In this document: piece by piece, positions 41,508-50,593 of the stretch
Layout of the letters: each line of letters opens with the position of its first letter
Position numbering within the stretch: position 1 is the first letter of the stretch
Origin: Acidimicrobiia bacterium
GTDB lineage: Bacteria; Actinomycetota; Acidimicrobiia; Spongiisociales; UBA5794
Direction: 5' to 3'
NCBI GenBank assembly: GCA_026985095.1
Contig: JALSQW010000063.1
Coordinates: forward strand, 1-64,000
Length of the DNA: 64,000 bases
Notes under the pieces: generated by a model
The model's database searches: none
What the model saw: only the letters and a program-made list of their open reading frames with translations
Told to the model about the DNA's origin: nothing
Position numbers and translations under genes: made by a program

Positions 41508-42041
41508 ATGGCCACACGTCCGTTCGGTATCGACGAACCGATCTTCGTCCTCCAACATCACCGGGCGTCGAGGGTCCACTTCGACTTCCGGCTCGAGCAC
41601 GCCGGCATCCTGTGGTCGTGGGCGGTACCGAAGGGCCCGTCGTGCCGGCCTTCGGTCAAACGCCTCGCCGTCCGCGTCGAGGACCATCCCCTCGCCTACG
41701 CCTCGTTCGAGGGTCGCATCCCCGCCGGGTCGTACGGGGCAGGAGAGGTCCTGGTGTGGGACTTCGGGCGATGGACGCCGCACGCCGACGACGTCGACGC
41801 TGCCGTGGCGAGGGGCCATCTCGGCTTCGATCTGGCGGGAAGGCGCCTGGGCGGTGGATGGGCCCTCGACCGGCTCCGCGACGACGACTGGCTCCTGGTC
41901 AAGGAGCGAGACACCGCCGCCTGCGACGACGGCCCCGACCTGACCGAGCGGTTCTCCGGATCGGTCCTGACCGGTCGTTCCTTCGACGACATCGCCACCG
42001 ATCCCGACGCCGCCGTCTGGACGGGCGACGACGTCCACTGA
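41508..42041 (+). CDS. Stand-alone LigD-type 3'-phosphoesterase
   Basis: A 177-residue protein equal to the phosphoesterase (PE) domain of LigD, which trims 3'-phosphates or ribonucleotides from DNA ends during bacterial end joining. The core reads FVLQHHRASRVHFDFRLEHAGILWSWAVPKGPS, with the His and Asp ligands of the Mn site and the Arg, then EDHPLAYASFEGRIPAG and YGAGEVLVWDFG, all matching the domain. No ligase, polymerase or Ku gene is adjacent, so it works alone or with distant partners. The likely start is ATG 41508; TACGGT lies 6 nt upstream and no Shine-Dalgarno is seen. Confidence 0.9.
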   Translation: MATRPFGIDEPIFVLQHHRASRVHFDFRLEHAGILWSWAVPKGPSCRPSVKRLAVRVEDHPLAYASFEGRIPAGSYGAGEVLVWDFGRWTPHADDVDAAVARGHLGFDLAGRRLGGGWALDRLRDDDWLLVKERDTAACDDGPDLTERFSGSVLTGRSFDDIATDPDAAVWTGDDVH

Positions 42042-42085
42042 GCCGACCCCTCAACCGCAGGTCACCCCCGCCGACAGGTCGCCCG

Positions 42086-42814
42086 ATGGAAGCGCTCGCA
42101 CGGGTCGCCTCGCGCATCGAGGAGATCCGTTCCAAGGTCGTCGCCCCTCCGCCGTCGGCGGATCGGTTCCGCTCGATCCTCCAGGCCCGCCTCGGGACCG
42201 GACCGGCCGCCACCGCCAGCGAGCGGTCGCCATCTGCACCCAACGCCGTCGCCGCCTTCGCGACGGCGGCCACCCCATGGACGGGCGGCACGGTGACCCT
42301 CGGAGCGATGTTGGGTGCCGCGACGTCGCCGTTGGCGCCCGTACGGGCCGTTGCCGGGGTCTCCACCGCCGGCGAGCTGCAGGCCTACGTCACGTCGCTG
42401 GGGGTCCGGGAGCGCAACGGACGTCTCGACCCCGCCGAGCTCGTCGAGGTGTCCGGCGCCTACCGAGGCACCGCCCGCCTCCTCCCACCGGCCGCCGCCG
42501 CTTGGGAAGCGATGCGCGCCGACGCAGCCGCCGACGGGATCGACCTCGAGCTCATCGGGGCCTACCGCAGCTACGAGAGCCAGGCCCGCGCCCACCAGGC
42601 GTACCTCGAAGGACGCAAGAGCGCCAGGGTCCTTCCACCGGGCACGTCCGAGCACGGGGTGGGTCTGGCGATCGACGTCACCAACGGTGCCACCATCGGC
42701 CCCGGAGATCCCGAGTGGGCGTGGATGGACGCCAACGCCCGCGACTACGGCTGGTTCCCGATCGAGACCGAATCGTGGCATTGGGAGTTCCGGGGCGCCG
42801 GATTCACCCCGTGA
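42086..42814 (+). CDS. VanY-type D-alanyl-D-alanine carboxypeptidase
   Basis: A 242-residue zinc carboxypeptidase of the VanY/peptidase M15 family. The Zn motif SEHGVGLAIDV (SxHxxGxAxD) and the downstream SWHWEF (His and catalytic Glu) are present, with ELIGAYRSYESQARAHQAYLEGRK as the usual substrate loop. The first 95 residues are low-complexity Ala/Pro/Ser without a clear signal peptide, so export is uncertain; a linker or membrane hairpin may lie here. It would cleave the terminal D-Ala from peptidoglycan stem peptides. It overlaps the 3' end of gltX by 11 bp in convergent orientation. Confidence 0.85.
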   Translation: MEALARVASRIEEIRSKVVAPPPSADRFRSILQARLGTGPAATASERSPSAPNAVAAFATAATPWTGGTVTLGAMLGAATSPLAPVRAVAGVSTAGELQAYVTSLGVRERNGRLDPAELVEVSGAYRGTARLLPPAAAAWEAMRADAAADGIDLELIGAYRSYESQARAHQAYLEGRKSARVLPPGTSEHGVGLAIDVTNGATIGPGDPEWAWMDANARDYGWFPIETESWHWEFRGAGFTP

Positions 42815-44252
42815 GGCGATCCCGGGCCCGACGCAACCGGTCGAGCGTCCGGCGACGACCCAACGCGGCGAGAGACTCGAACAGCGGCGGGCTGACCGTC
42901 GATCCGGACACCGCCACCCGGATCGGTTGCAGACCTTTCCGAGCCGACAGACCCTGCCGCTCGAGCATGCCCCGAAGCGCCGATTCGATGGCCTCGACGG
43001 TCCAATCCTCGAGCGCGGACAGGGCGGAGATGGCGCCGTCCAACGCCTCGGGAGCGTCACCCTTCATGACCTTCGACCAGGACCGCTCGTCGTAGTCCAC
43101 CTCCTCGACGAGCAGGAACCGCACCTGGCCTGCGGCTTCGGCCAGCAGCTTGGTCCGCTCCTGGACGTGGGGAGCGATCTCGCGGAGGATCCGCTGCTCG
43201 TCGCCGGTCGGTTCCCGGCCAAGGTCCTCGACGACCCATGGCAGGATCCGGTCGACGAACTCGTCGGCCGACATCGCTCGGATGTAGACGCCGTTCATCC
43301 ACTGCAGCTTGTCGAGGTCGAAGATCGCCGGGTTCTTGGAGACGTCGGCCAGGTCGAACCGGCGGATCATCTCGTCTCGCGACACGATGGTCTCCTCGTC
43401 CCCGGGCGACCATCCCAGCAACGCGAGGTAGTTCACGAGCGCCTCGGGGAGGTAGCCCGCGGCCCGGAACGCGGCGACCGCCGTGTCCCCATGGCGCTTC
43501 GACAGCTTCTTGCCGTCGGGTCCCATCAGCAGCGACAGGTGCGCGTAGATGGGCGGGCGGGCACCCATGGCCCGGGCGATCAAGAGATGCTTGGGCGTCG
43601 ACGACAACAGATCCTCGCCGCGGATGACGTGGGTGATGCCGAAATCGACGTCGTCGACCGTCGACGCCAAGTGGTAGGTCGGCGTGCCGTTGGAGCGCAA
43701 GACGACGAAGTCCTCCACCTGGGTGTGCTCGAAGCTCATGTCGCCGCGAACGACGTCGGTGAACTCGGTCCGTCCGGGCCTCGGCACGCGGAAGCGGACG
43801 GTCGCTCGTTCCCCGGCGGCGAGGCGCCGCTCCACCTCCTCGGGCGGCGGCTCGAGGGAGCCGTCGTAGGCGGGAGCCCGACCCTGTTCCCTGGCCTCCT
43901 TCCGCCACCGGTCGAGGGCGTCGGGGTCGGCCAGCGACCAGTAGGCCCAGCCGGCAGCGACGAGCTCGAAGGCGACCTGCCGGTAGCGTTCCAGGCGCTG
44001 GGACTGCCGGTAGGGGGCGTGCGGACCACCGACCTCGATCCCCTCGTCCCAGTCGAGCTCCAACCACCGGAGCCCGTCGAGGATGTCCGCCGCGTACCGA
44101 GGGGTCGACCGTTCCGTGTCGGTGTCGTCGCTGCGGAGAAGGAACGTCCCGCCCTTCGAGCGTGCGAACAGCCAGTTGTAGAGGGCCGTGCGAGCCCCAC
44201 CGACATGCAGGTACCCGGTCGGCGACGGAGCGAACCGGACCCTGACGGTCAT
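42804..44252 (-). CDS. gltX: Glutamyl-tRNA synthetase
   Basis: A 482-residue class I synthetase. HIGH-type motif RFAPSPTGYLHVGGARTALYN (residues about 6-26) and KMSKS-type motif GKKLSKRHGD near 250 are intact, with the FRVPRPGRTEF and RGEDLLSSTPKH stretches typical of bacterial GluRS. The C-terminal anticodon-binding helices follow. In bacteria lacking GlnRS this enzyme is non-discriminating and also charges tRNA-Gln with glutamate, which GatCAB converts; both tRNAs and gatCAB are in this window and no glnS is. Its ATG overlaps the stop of the FAH-family gene (ATGA), so it is the last gene of a coupled operon. Confidence 0.94.
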   Translation of the reverse strand: MTVRVRFAPSPTGYLHVGGARTALYNWLFARSKGGTFLLRSDDTDTERSTPRYAADILDGLRWLELDWDEGIEVGGPHAPYRQSQRLERYRQVAFELVAAGWAYWSLADPDALDRWRKEAREQGRAPAYDGSLEPPPEEVERRLAAGERATVRFRVPRPGRTEFTDVVRGDMSFEHTQVEDFVVLRSNGTPTYHLASTVDDVDFGITHVIRGEDLLSSTPKHLLIARAMGARPPIYAHLSLLMGPDGKKLSKRHGDTAVAAFRAAGYLPEALVNYLALLGWSPGDEETIVSRDEMIRRFDLADVSKNPAIFDLDKLQWMNGVYIRAMSADEFVDRILPWVVEDLGREPTGDEQRILREIAPHVQERTKLLAEAAGQVRFLLVEEVDYDERSWSKVMKGDAPEALDGAISALSALEDWTVEAIESALRGMLERQGLSARKGLQPIRVAVSGSTVSPPLFESLAALGRRRTLDRLRRARDRLTG

Positions 44253-45013
44253 CGCCCCACCACCGGGTTGACGAGCACCCCGAGACCTTCGATCTCGACC
44301 TCCATGCGATCCCCCGGACGGACCGGTCCGACGCCGGCGGGCGTCCCGGTCAAGATCACGTCGCCGGGCAGCAGGGTCATCACCCGGGAGATGAACGACA
44401 CCAGCTCGCCGACGCCGAACACCATGTCACCGGTCGATCCCGACTGGCGAACCTCACCGTTGACTCGGGCCACGATCGACAGACCCTCCCCCGGGTCGAC
44501 CTCGGTGTCGATCGCCGGGCCGAGGGGACAGAAGGTGTCGAACCCCTTCGCTCGTGTCCACTGGCCGTCGGCACGCTGCAGGTCCCTGGCGGTCACGTCG
44601 TTGGCAGCCGTGTACCCCAAGATGTGCCCGTCGACGGCGTCGGGAGCGATGTCCTTGGTGACCTTGCCGATGACGACCGCCAGCTCGGCTTCGTGGTGGA
44701 CCTCGTTGGAGTCCTCCGGGTATCGCACCGGCTGCAGCGGGCCGACCACGGTCGTGGGTGGCTTGAGGAAGATGATCGGCGTCGTCGGGACCTCGGAGAC
44801 CAGCTCGGCGGCGTGATCGGCGTAGTTCTTGCCCACACCCACCACCTTGGTCGGGATCACCGGAGACAGCAGCCGCGCCTGCTCCCACGCGACGACGGTC
44901 TCGGTGGGTTCCCACGCCACGAACGGCGACCCGCGGTAGAGGCGGATCCCCTCGGGTTCCACGCCGCCGTAGGTGATGTCGTCGACCTCGGTGTCGACGC
45001 GAACGATCTTCAT
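44249..45013 (-). CDS. Fumarylacetoacetate hydrolase family protein
   Basis: A 254-residue FAH-fold protein. The metal-binding core is EVHHEAELAVVIGKV (Glu and Glu), followed by YTAANDVTARDLQ (Asp), the Lys in RAKGFDTFCPLGPAI, and PGDVILTGTPAGVGPVRPGD near the end. Family members are acylpyruvate hydrolases, oxaloacetate decarboxylases or 2-hydroxyhepta-dienedioate isomerases; the sequence does not distinguish these. A GGAGGC site lies 5 nt before ATG 45013. It is followed by gltX with a four-base overlap, a gene pair seen in several actinobacterial genomes. Confidence 0.88.
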   Translation of the reverse strand: MKIVRVDTEVDDITYGGVEPEGIRLYRGSPFVAWEPTETVVAWEQARLLSPVIPTKVVGVGKNYADHAAELVSEVPTTPIIFLKPPTTVVGPLQPVRYPEDSNEVHHEAELAVVIGKVTKDIAPDAVDGHILGYTAANDVTARDLQRADGQWTRAKGFDTFCPLGPAIDTEVDPGEGLSIVARVNGEVRQSGSTGDMVFGVGELVSFISRVMTLLPGDVILTGTPAGVGPVRPGDRMEVEIEGLGVLVNPVVGR

Positions 45014-45047
45014 GCTGCCTCCGGTATCCGCCGAACTCGTCGTGAGG

Positions 45048-45563
45048 TCAACCCAGCGCCGCCGCTCCGGTCGTGATCTGCCGGAGGATCTCGCCGACGT
45101 CGGCGTACAGGAGCGATCCGGGCAACGTCGCCTCCCATGCCTTGACCCGCTCCGGATCGTGAGCGAACCCGGCGAACCGTTCCTTCCGGTAGGTCGCCAT
45201 CGAGGCTCGGGTATCGTCGGGAAGTCGTTCGTCCAGGCCGGTGAGGGCTCGTGCGGCTTCGAGGTCGCCGGTCGCCGGAGCCCGCCCCTCATGTGACGAG
45301 CGGGCGATCATGATCGCCCCGAGCGCGGCCTCCGTGTCGGCGCGATGCTCATGCTCGGCGAGCGGCAGCTCGACACGCTCGAGCAGCGTGAAGGCGAAGC
45401 CGGCGTCCGGCCCGGGGGTGCCGAACAGCCCTCCGTGGGGGACGTCCTCGGGCCGCTGGATCTCGCCTGGACGTCCAGGACGCCACGCACGTGCGGGACC
45501 AGGCTCGGGGATGGGACGGGGAAGCTCCTCGATCTCGAGTTCGATGTTCGGTTGTTGACCCAT
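45048..45563 (-). CDS. Hypothetical protein between ilvE and FAH genes
   Basis: A 171-residue cytoplasmic protein with no recognised domain. The first 60 residues are Pro-rich (ELPRPIPEPGPARAWRPGRP) and end in GGLFGTPGPDAGFAFTLLERVELPL; the rest is helical with AEHEHRADTEAALGAIMIARSSHEGRAPATGDLEAAR and DERLPDDTRASMATYRKERFAGFAHDPERV. The His/Asp/Glu content of the middle (EHEHRAD) could hold a metal, but this is speculative. Gene order ilvE-this-FAH-gltX suggests a housekeeping role. GTGAGG lies upstream of ATG 45563. Confidence 0.7.
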   Translation of the reverse strand: MGQQPNIELEIEELPRPIPEPGPARAWRPGRPGEIQRPEDVPHGGLFGTPGPDAGFAFTLLERVELPLAEHEHRADTEAALGAIMIARSSHEGRAPATGDLEAARALTGLDERLPDDTRASMATYRKERFAGFAHDPERVKAWEATLPGSLLYADVGEILRQITTGAAALG

Positions 45564-45614
45564 GGCCTCACTCGTTGCGGGGGTTCGCCCCGGGATGCTA
45601 CGCCGTTGCCTTGC

Positions 45615-46529
45615 TCAGACGAAGTCGAGCCATTCCTCGTGACGCCCCAGCGTGCCGGTGGCGGCGGCCATGAAGAGCTCCTGTGCCCGGCGGGTCACCG
45701 GCCCGGGCTCTCCGGCCCCGACCGGACGATGATCGACCTCTCGGATGGGCGTGACCTCGGCCGCCGTCCCGGTGAAGAACATCTCGTCGGCGTAGTACAG
45801 GTCGGTGCGGGTGATCATCGACTCGACGACCTCGTAGCCGTCTTCGGCCAGCAACGTCCGCACCGTCCGAGCGGTGATCCCGTCGAGTGGCCCGGCGGAC
45901 ACCGGTGGGGTATGGACGACGCCGTCACGCACGAGGAACAGGTTCTCGCCCGATCCTTCGGCGAGGTACCCGGCCTGATTCAACAGCAGGGCCTCGTCGA
46001 GCCCGGCGGCCAGCGCCTCCTGTTTGGCCAAGACGCTGTTGATGTACCCGCCGGTGATCTTGGCGTTCGGTAGGAACGCCGACTGGTCGATACGCCGCCA
46101 GGACGACACCCCGACGGCGATACCGTCCCGGAGGCCCTCCTCGCCGAGGTAGGCGCCCCACTCCCATGCCGCGATCACGGTCTCCACGGTGGCTCCGGCG
46201 GGGTTCAGGCCCATGGAGCCGGTACCGTAGAACACGATCGGCCGGATGTAGCCGGAGCGCAGATCGTTGACCGCGATGATCTCCTTGCCTGCCTTGACGA
46301 GGTCGGCGACCGACCATTCCAGCGGGATGCCGGTCGCCTTGCATCCGTCGGCGAGGCGTTCCATGTGATCGGTGAGCCGGAACACGGCGGGGCCGCGCTC
46401 GGTCTCGTAGGCGCGGATCCCCTCGAAGACCCCCGTCCCGTAGTGCAGCCCGTGCACCAGCACGTGCACGGTCGCGTCCTCCCACGGCACCATGGTGCCG
46501 TTCATCCAGATGAGTTTGGTCGGTTCCAT
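45615..46529 (-). CDS. ilvE: Branched-chain amino acid aminotransferase
   Basis: A 304-residue class IV (fold type IV) PLP transaminase. It begins KLIWMNGTMVPWEDATVHVLVHGLHYGTGVFEGIRAYET, with HGLHYGTGVFEG and RLTDHMERL typical of IlvE; the PLP Lys is in FLPNAKITGGYINSVLAKQEAL, and the EGSGENLFLVRDG and GITARTVRTLLAEDG motifs follow. It makes Leu, Ile and Val from their 2-oxo acids with glutamate as donor. ATG 46529 is chosen because earlier residues are not family-like and CGGAG precedes it. First gene of a probable operon ending in gltX. Confidence 0.93.
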   Translation of the reverse strand: MEPTKLIWMNGTMVPWEDATVHVLVHGLHYGTGVFEGIRAYETERGPAVFRLTDHMERLADGCKATGIPLEWSVADLVKAGKEIIAVNDLRSGYIRPIVFYGTGSMGLNPAGATVETVIAAWEWGAYLGEEGLRDGIAVGVSSWRRIDQSAFLPNAKITGGYINSVLAKQEALAAGLDEALLLNQAGYLAEGSGENLFLVRDGVVHTPPVSAGPLDGITARTVRTLLAEDGYEVVESMITRTDLYYADEMFFTGTAAEVTPIREVDHRPVGAGEPGPVTRRAQELFMAAATGTLGRHEEWLDFV

Positions 46530-46570
46530 GGCTCCGATTCTGGCACGCCCGACGCGATGGCGCGTCGCGG

Positions 46571-48493
46571 TCACATCAGGTGGGTCGCGTGCCAGTCCAA
46601 GATGGCCTCGAACCGCTCGACGCGGTGCCGTGGCTTGCCGCCTCTCGACAGTTCGTGACCCTCACCGGGGAACCGGACGAAGGCAGTGTCGAGGCCCTTG
46701 ACGACGAACACGGCGAACAGCTGCTCGGCTTGCTCGATCGGACATCGCCAGTCCTGTTCGGAGTGGATGATCAACGTCGGGGTCTCGACCCGATGCGCCA
46801 CCGCCAGAGGGCTCGCCGCCCAGCGGGTGGGCCACCCTTCGAGCGGGTCGCTGCCGAGGTACACACGATCGAACCACGGCCCGATGTCGGACGTACCGGT
46901 GAACGAGGTCCACGAATAGAGGCCCCGTTCGGCCACCGCCGACCGGTACCGATGGTCCTCGGCGAGGACCCGGATGGTGGCGAGGCCGCCGTACGATCCG
47001 CCCATGACGCCCATCCGGTCCGGGTCGAGCCGTTCGAACGCGGCCACCGCCGCGTCGGGAGCGGCGAGGAGATCCACCAGATCGGGGGGACGTTCCTCGG
47101 TCCAGCGACCGACCACGGCACGGACGTGATCGACCCCGTAGCCGGACGAGCCGCGCGGGTTGGTCGCGACGACGCCGTAGCCGGCTTCGACGTAGACCTG
47201 GAACTCGTCGAAGAACCCGAACCCGTACTGGGTGGCGGGACCACCGTGGATGTTGAGCAGCACCGGCACCTGATCGTCGCCTTCGGGCAGGTAGACCCAT
47301 CCGTCGATGTGGACGCCGTCGTGTTCGATGGCGAACGTCGCCGGCTCGACGAGCTCGGTGTCCCGACGGAACCCGTCGTTGAGGGCCGTGACCGGCACCG
47401 GCTCTCCGCTGCCGTCCCACCGGTACAGCTCCCCCGGGTCGGTCGGGGAGGTGATGACGAGGGCGAGGAGCCTTCCGTCGGGGGTCGGATCGATCCCCGT
47501 CACGACCCGCGGACCGGTGACGACCCGATCGACCCGGGCATCCGGGTGGATCCGGATCACGCCCACGCTCCCGCGGTCCTCGATGTAGGCGAAGGCGCTG
47601 CCGTCGTCGAGCCAGCGCGGAGGCGGCGGCGTCAAGGTCGGCGCGAACGGAGCGATGTTCCGATCGAGCTCGCCGGTGAGCGCCGTCATCGAACCGTCGG
47701 GGCCGATCCGCCACAGTGGGTACACGTTGGGATGCACGTCGACGCCGGGGAGTCCGATCACGTGGAGCCGTCCGGTTCGGTCGTAGCTGGGAAGCGACCA
47801 CGTGCCCACGTCGGTGACGGGAACCGGGTCGCCGCCGACGGCGGCGACCGTCCAGACCTGGGTGCCGGGGTCGAGCATCCGGGTCCGGTGCCGGGCGGAC
47901 ACGAAGGCCAGCTCGGTCCCGTTCGGTGACCACACGACCTGGGATTCGTCGAAGTCGCCGGGGGTCAGCAGCAGCGGATCGTCCTCGCCATCGGGGTCGA
48001 CGAGCCAGACGTGAGCGCGTCGGTCATGGAGCCAACCCCGACCGTCGAACCGGTAGCCGAACCGATCGATGCGACGGGGACGACGAGCCCGCTCGTCGTC
48101 GTCGAGGTCCGCCCACGGCGCGGTCCAGGTCGTGGCGACCACGGCGAGGTGCGTGCCGTCGGGAGACCAGGCGATCTCGGTGACCCCGAGGTCGAAACCG
48201 GTGACGGTCGTCGCCTCTCCCCCGTCGGTCGGCAAGATCGCGACCTGGGCCGGGTCGTCGTGGCGCCGGCGCAGGAAGGCGATCCGGGTCCCATCGGGAG
48301 ACCAACGTGGGGTGGCGTCGGACGGACCGGCGGTGAGCGGCCGGGCCTCGGCGCCGTCCCAGATCCAGATCCTCGATTCGTAGCGGTCGCCGTCGAGGTC
48401 GGGGCGGGTCACCACGAACGCCACCCGCCGGCCGTCAGGAGCCATCTGAGGGTCGGACGGGATCCGAAGATCGGCGAGTTGGTCGGGACGCAT
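46571..48493 (-). CDS. S9-family prolyl oligopeptidase/acylaminoacyl-peptidase-like
   Basis: A 640-residue S9 peptidase without a signal peptide. The first 380 residues form a WD40-like beta-propeller with WSPDGTRIAF, WSPDGTHLAVV and WSPNGTELAFV repeats. The C-terminal alpha/beta hydrolase has VPVLLNIHGGPATQYG (oxyanion hole), catalytic Ser in GVMGGSYGGLATI, Asp in HSEQDWRCP and His in PGEGHELSR. It should trim short peptides or acylated peptides in the cytoplasm. It is divergent from pgpA by 45 bp, and follows the sequence of ilvE convergently only in the same strand. The start MRPDQLADLRIPSDPQ is typical for the family. Confidence 0.92.
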   Translation of the reverse strand: MRPDQLADLRIPSDPQMAPDGRRVAFVVTRPDLDGDRYESRIWIWDGAEARPLTAGPSDATPRWSPDGTRIAFLRRRHDDPAQVAILPTDGGEATTVTGFDLGVTEIAWSPDGTHLAVVATTWTAPWADLDDDERARRPRRIDRFGYRFDGRGWLHDRRAHVWLVDPDGEDDPLLLTPGDFDESQVVWSPNGTELAFVSARHRTRMLDPGTQVWTVAAVGGDPVPVTDVGTWSLPSYDRTGRLHVIGLPGVDVHPNVYPLWRIGPDGSMTALTGELDRNIAPFAPTLTPPPPRWLDDGSAFAYIEDRGSVGVIRIHPDARVDRVVTGPRVVTGIDPTPDGRLLALVITSPTDPGELYRWDGSGEPVPVTALNDGFRRDTELVEPATFAIEHDGVHIDGWVYLPEGDDQVPVLLNIHGGPATQYGFGFFDEFQVYVEAGYGVVATNPRGSSGYGVDHVRAVVGRWTEERPPDLVDLLAAPDAAVAAFERLDPDRMGVMGGSYGGLATIRVLAEDHRYRSAVAERGLYSWTSFTGTSDIGPWFDRVYLGSDPLEGWPTRWAASPLAVAHRVETPTLIIHSEQDWRCPIEQAEQLFAVFVVKGLDTAFVRFPGEGHELSRGGKPRHRVERFEAILDWHATHLM

Positions 48494-48538
48494 GTTCCTC
48501 CTCACGTAACCTGTCGACCGCACGCTACCGGGTGGGAC

Positions 48539-48997
48539 ATGACCGTTCGTCGCTTCATCGCCTCCGGGTTCGGGGTCGGGTTGATCCCTCGCCGGCTCTG
48601 GGGATCGGATTCGGGAGCCGGGACCTTCGGGGCCGGGTTGGCCGCCCTCGTGTCCCTGACGGTGGGCTGGCGACCCTGGTGGCTCCACCTGGGCATGTTC
48701 GCGGTCGCCCTCGGTTCGTCGGTGTGGGCCTCCAAGCCGTTCTCGGACGATGGAGCCGACCCGGGCTGGATCGTGATCGACGAGATCGCCGGCACGCTCG
48801 TCGCGTTGGTCGGCCTGACCGGCTGGCCATGGCTCGTCGCCCTGGTCGTCGCGAGACTGGGGGACATCACCAAGGCCCTCCCGGGGGTGGCCGCCGCCGA
48901 GCGTCTCCATGGGCCATGGGGGATCACCATGGACGACGTCGTCGCCGGTCTCTACGGCTTGGCGGCCGGATGGCTCGTCTACGCCATCATCGGGTGA
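48539..48997 (+). CDS. pgpA: Phosphatidylglycerophosphatase A
   Basis: A 152-residue integral membrane phosphatase making phosphatidylglycerol from its phosphate. Family motifs: GSDSGAGTFGAGLAALV near the N-terminus, KPFSDDGADPGWIVIDEIAGTLVAL (the acidic metal site IDEIAG), and GPWGITMDDVVAGLYG with the MDD pair near the end. Four membrane helices can be drawn. Acidic residues and order match E. coli PgpA, with a rather short first segment. Its last 11 bases overlap the 3' end of serA, read on the other strand. Confidence 0.88.
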   Translation: MTVRRFIASGFGVGLIPRRLWGSDSGAGTFGAGLAALVSLTVGWRPWWLHLGMFAVALGSSVWASKPFSDDGADPGWIVIDEIAGTLVALVGLTGWPWLVALVVARLGDITKALPGVAAAERLHGPWGITMDDVVAGLYGLAAGWLVYAIIG

Positions 48998-50573
48998 GGT
49001 CGATCGCCCGGGCGGCGAGCACGCCGTCGAGGTTCCGCACGGTGGCGACCTCCGCGTCGCTCAACGCCCGATCGATGGAGAGTCCCATCATCGCGGCGGC
49101 GCCTTCGGGGCTCCTGCCGACCACCATGTCGGTGATGTTCACCCCGGCTTCCCCCAGGGCCGTCCCGACCTTGCCGATCATCCCAGGCACGTCCTCGTTG
49201 CGGAGCAACAGCAGATGGGCCGACAGCGGCAGCTCGATCTGATAGCCGTCGACCTCGACGAGGACGGGTCCCTTGCGTTCGAGCACCGTTCCGGCGATGG
49301 ATCGTTCCATCAGCCCCACGTCACCCGACAGCCGGATGAGGGACTGGTACCCGCTCGTCGCCGGGGCCGCCTCCTCGCGTACCAGCATCCCGCGCTCGTC
49401 GGCCACGAGCGGCGCGTTGACGTACGACACCGAACCCTCGGACACAGCACCGAGCACGCCCTTCATGGCGCCCAGGGCGAGCGGTCGAACGGTCGCTTCG
49501 GCGAGACGGCCCGTAGCGGTCACGGTGAGCTCCGCCGGCAGGCCCTTGGCGAAGCCCACGAAGATCCTGCCGAGCTGCTCGGCCAGACCGAGGAACGGCC
49601 GGAGCTCGTCGGGCACGGCGGGACCGAGGTCGAGGTTGACCGCCGACGGCACGAGCTCCCCGCCGAGCGCCTGCACCACCGCCTCGGCGACGGCCACGCC
49701 GGCCTTGTCCTGCGCCTCCCTGGTGGAGGCGCCCAGATGCGGGGTCACCACGACCTGCGGGAGGTCGAACAGGGGTGAGGCCGTGGCCGGCTCGGTGTCG
49801 AAAACGTCGATCGCTGCACCCGCGATCCTCCCCGACATGATCGCCTCGGCCAGTGCCGTCTCGTCGACGAGGCCGCCGCGAGCGACGTTGACGATCCTCG
49901 CCCCTGGTCGCATCCGGCCGAGTGCGTCGGCGTCGACGATCCCTTCGGTCTCCTTGGTCCGCGGCAGGTGGATCGTGAGGATGTCGGCGGCGGCGAGGAC
50001 CTGGTCGAACGGCAGCGGCTCGACCCCCAACCGGCGGGCCCGGTCGACCGACACGTACGGGTCGAAGGCGACGATCCGCATACCGAACGCGGCGGCTCGC
50101 TGGGCGACGAGGGTCCCGATCTTGCCGAGACCGAGGATCCCCAGGGTCTTGCCGTGGAGCTCCACGCCTTGGAGCTGCTTGCGGTCCCAGCGGCCCGCTC
50201 GGAGGCTGGCGTCGGCCTCGGGGATACGGCGAGCCTGGGCGAGGATGAGCGCCATGGTGTGCTCGGCGGCGGAGATGGTGTTGGCGTTCGGGGCGTTGAC
50301 GACCATGACGCCCGCGTCAGTGGCGGCGGCCAGATCGATGTTGTCGACCCCGATCCCCGCTCGTCCGATCACCTCGAGACGCGGTGCCGCCGAGATGAGC
50401 TCGGCATCGACCTTCGTGGCGGACCGGACCACGAGGGCGGCGGCGTCCCCGAGCAGGCCCAGCAGTTCCGTGCGGTCCGCGTCGACGGCGACGACCACGT
50501 CGTGGGCTCCGCGGAGCGCTTCGATCCCCGCGTCTGCGATCGCTTCTGCGACCACTACCTTCCTCCGCTCCAT
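48987..50573 (-). CDS. serA: D-3-phosphoglycerate dehydrogenase
   Basis: A 528-residue SerA of the long actinobacterial type, the first step of serine synthesis. The NAD domain has GILGLGKIGTLVAQRAAAFGMRIVAFDPY (GxGxxG), preceded by GRAGIGVDNIDLAAAT; catalytic Arg, Glu and His are in ARGGLVDE, DVFDTEPA and VVTPHLGAST. After about 310 come the extra ASB domain and a C-terminal ACT domain (LRNEDVPGMIGKVGTALGEAGVNIT), which gives serine feedback in mycobacteria. TATCCT lies 6 nt before the ATG, so it seems to have its own leaderless promoter although it sits 20 bp after tupA on the same strand. Confidence 0.95.
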   Translation of the reverse strand: MERRKVVVAEAIADAGIEALRGAHDVVVAVDADRTELLGLLGDAAALVVRSATKVDAELISAAPRLEVIGRAGIGVDNIDLAAATDAGVMVVNAPNANTISAAEHTMALILAQARRIPEADASLRAGRWDRKQLQGVELHGKTLGILGLGKIGTLVAQRAAAFGMRIVAFDPYVSVDRARRLGVEPLPFDQVLAAADILTIHLPRTKETEGIVDADALGRMRPGARIVNVARGGLVDETALAEAIMSGRIAGAAIDVFDTEPATASPLFDLPQVVVTPHLGASTREAQDKAGVAVAEAVVQALGGELVPSAVNLDLGPAVPDELRPFLGLAEQLGRIFVGFAKGLPAELTVTATGRLAEATVRPLALGAMKGVLGAVSEGSVSYVNAPLVADERGMLVREEAAPATSGYQSLIRLSGDVGLMERSIAGTVLERKGPVLVEVDGYQIELPLSAHLLLLRNEDVPGMIGKVGTALGEAGVNITDMVVGRSPEGAAAMMGLSIDRALSDAEVATVRNLDGVLAARAIDLTR

Positions 50574-50593
50574 GCGCGCAGGATACCGCCTGG

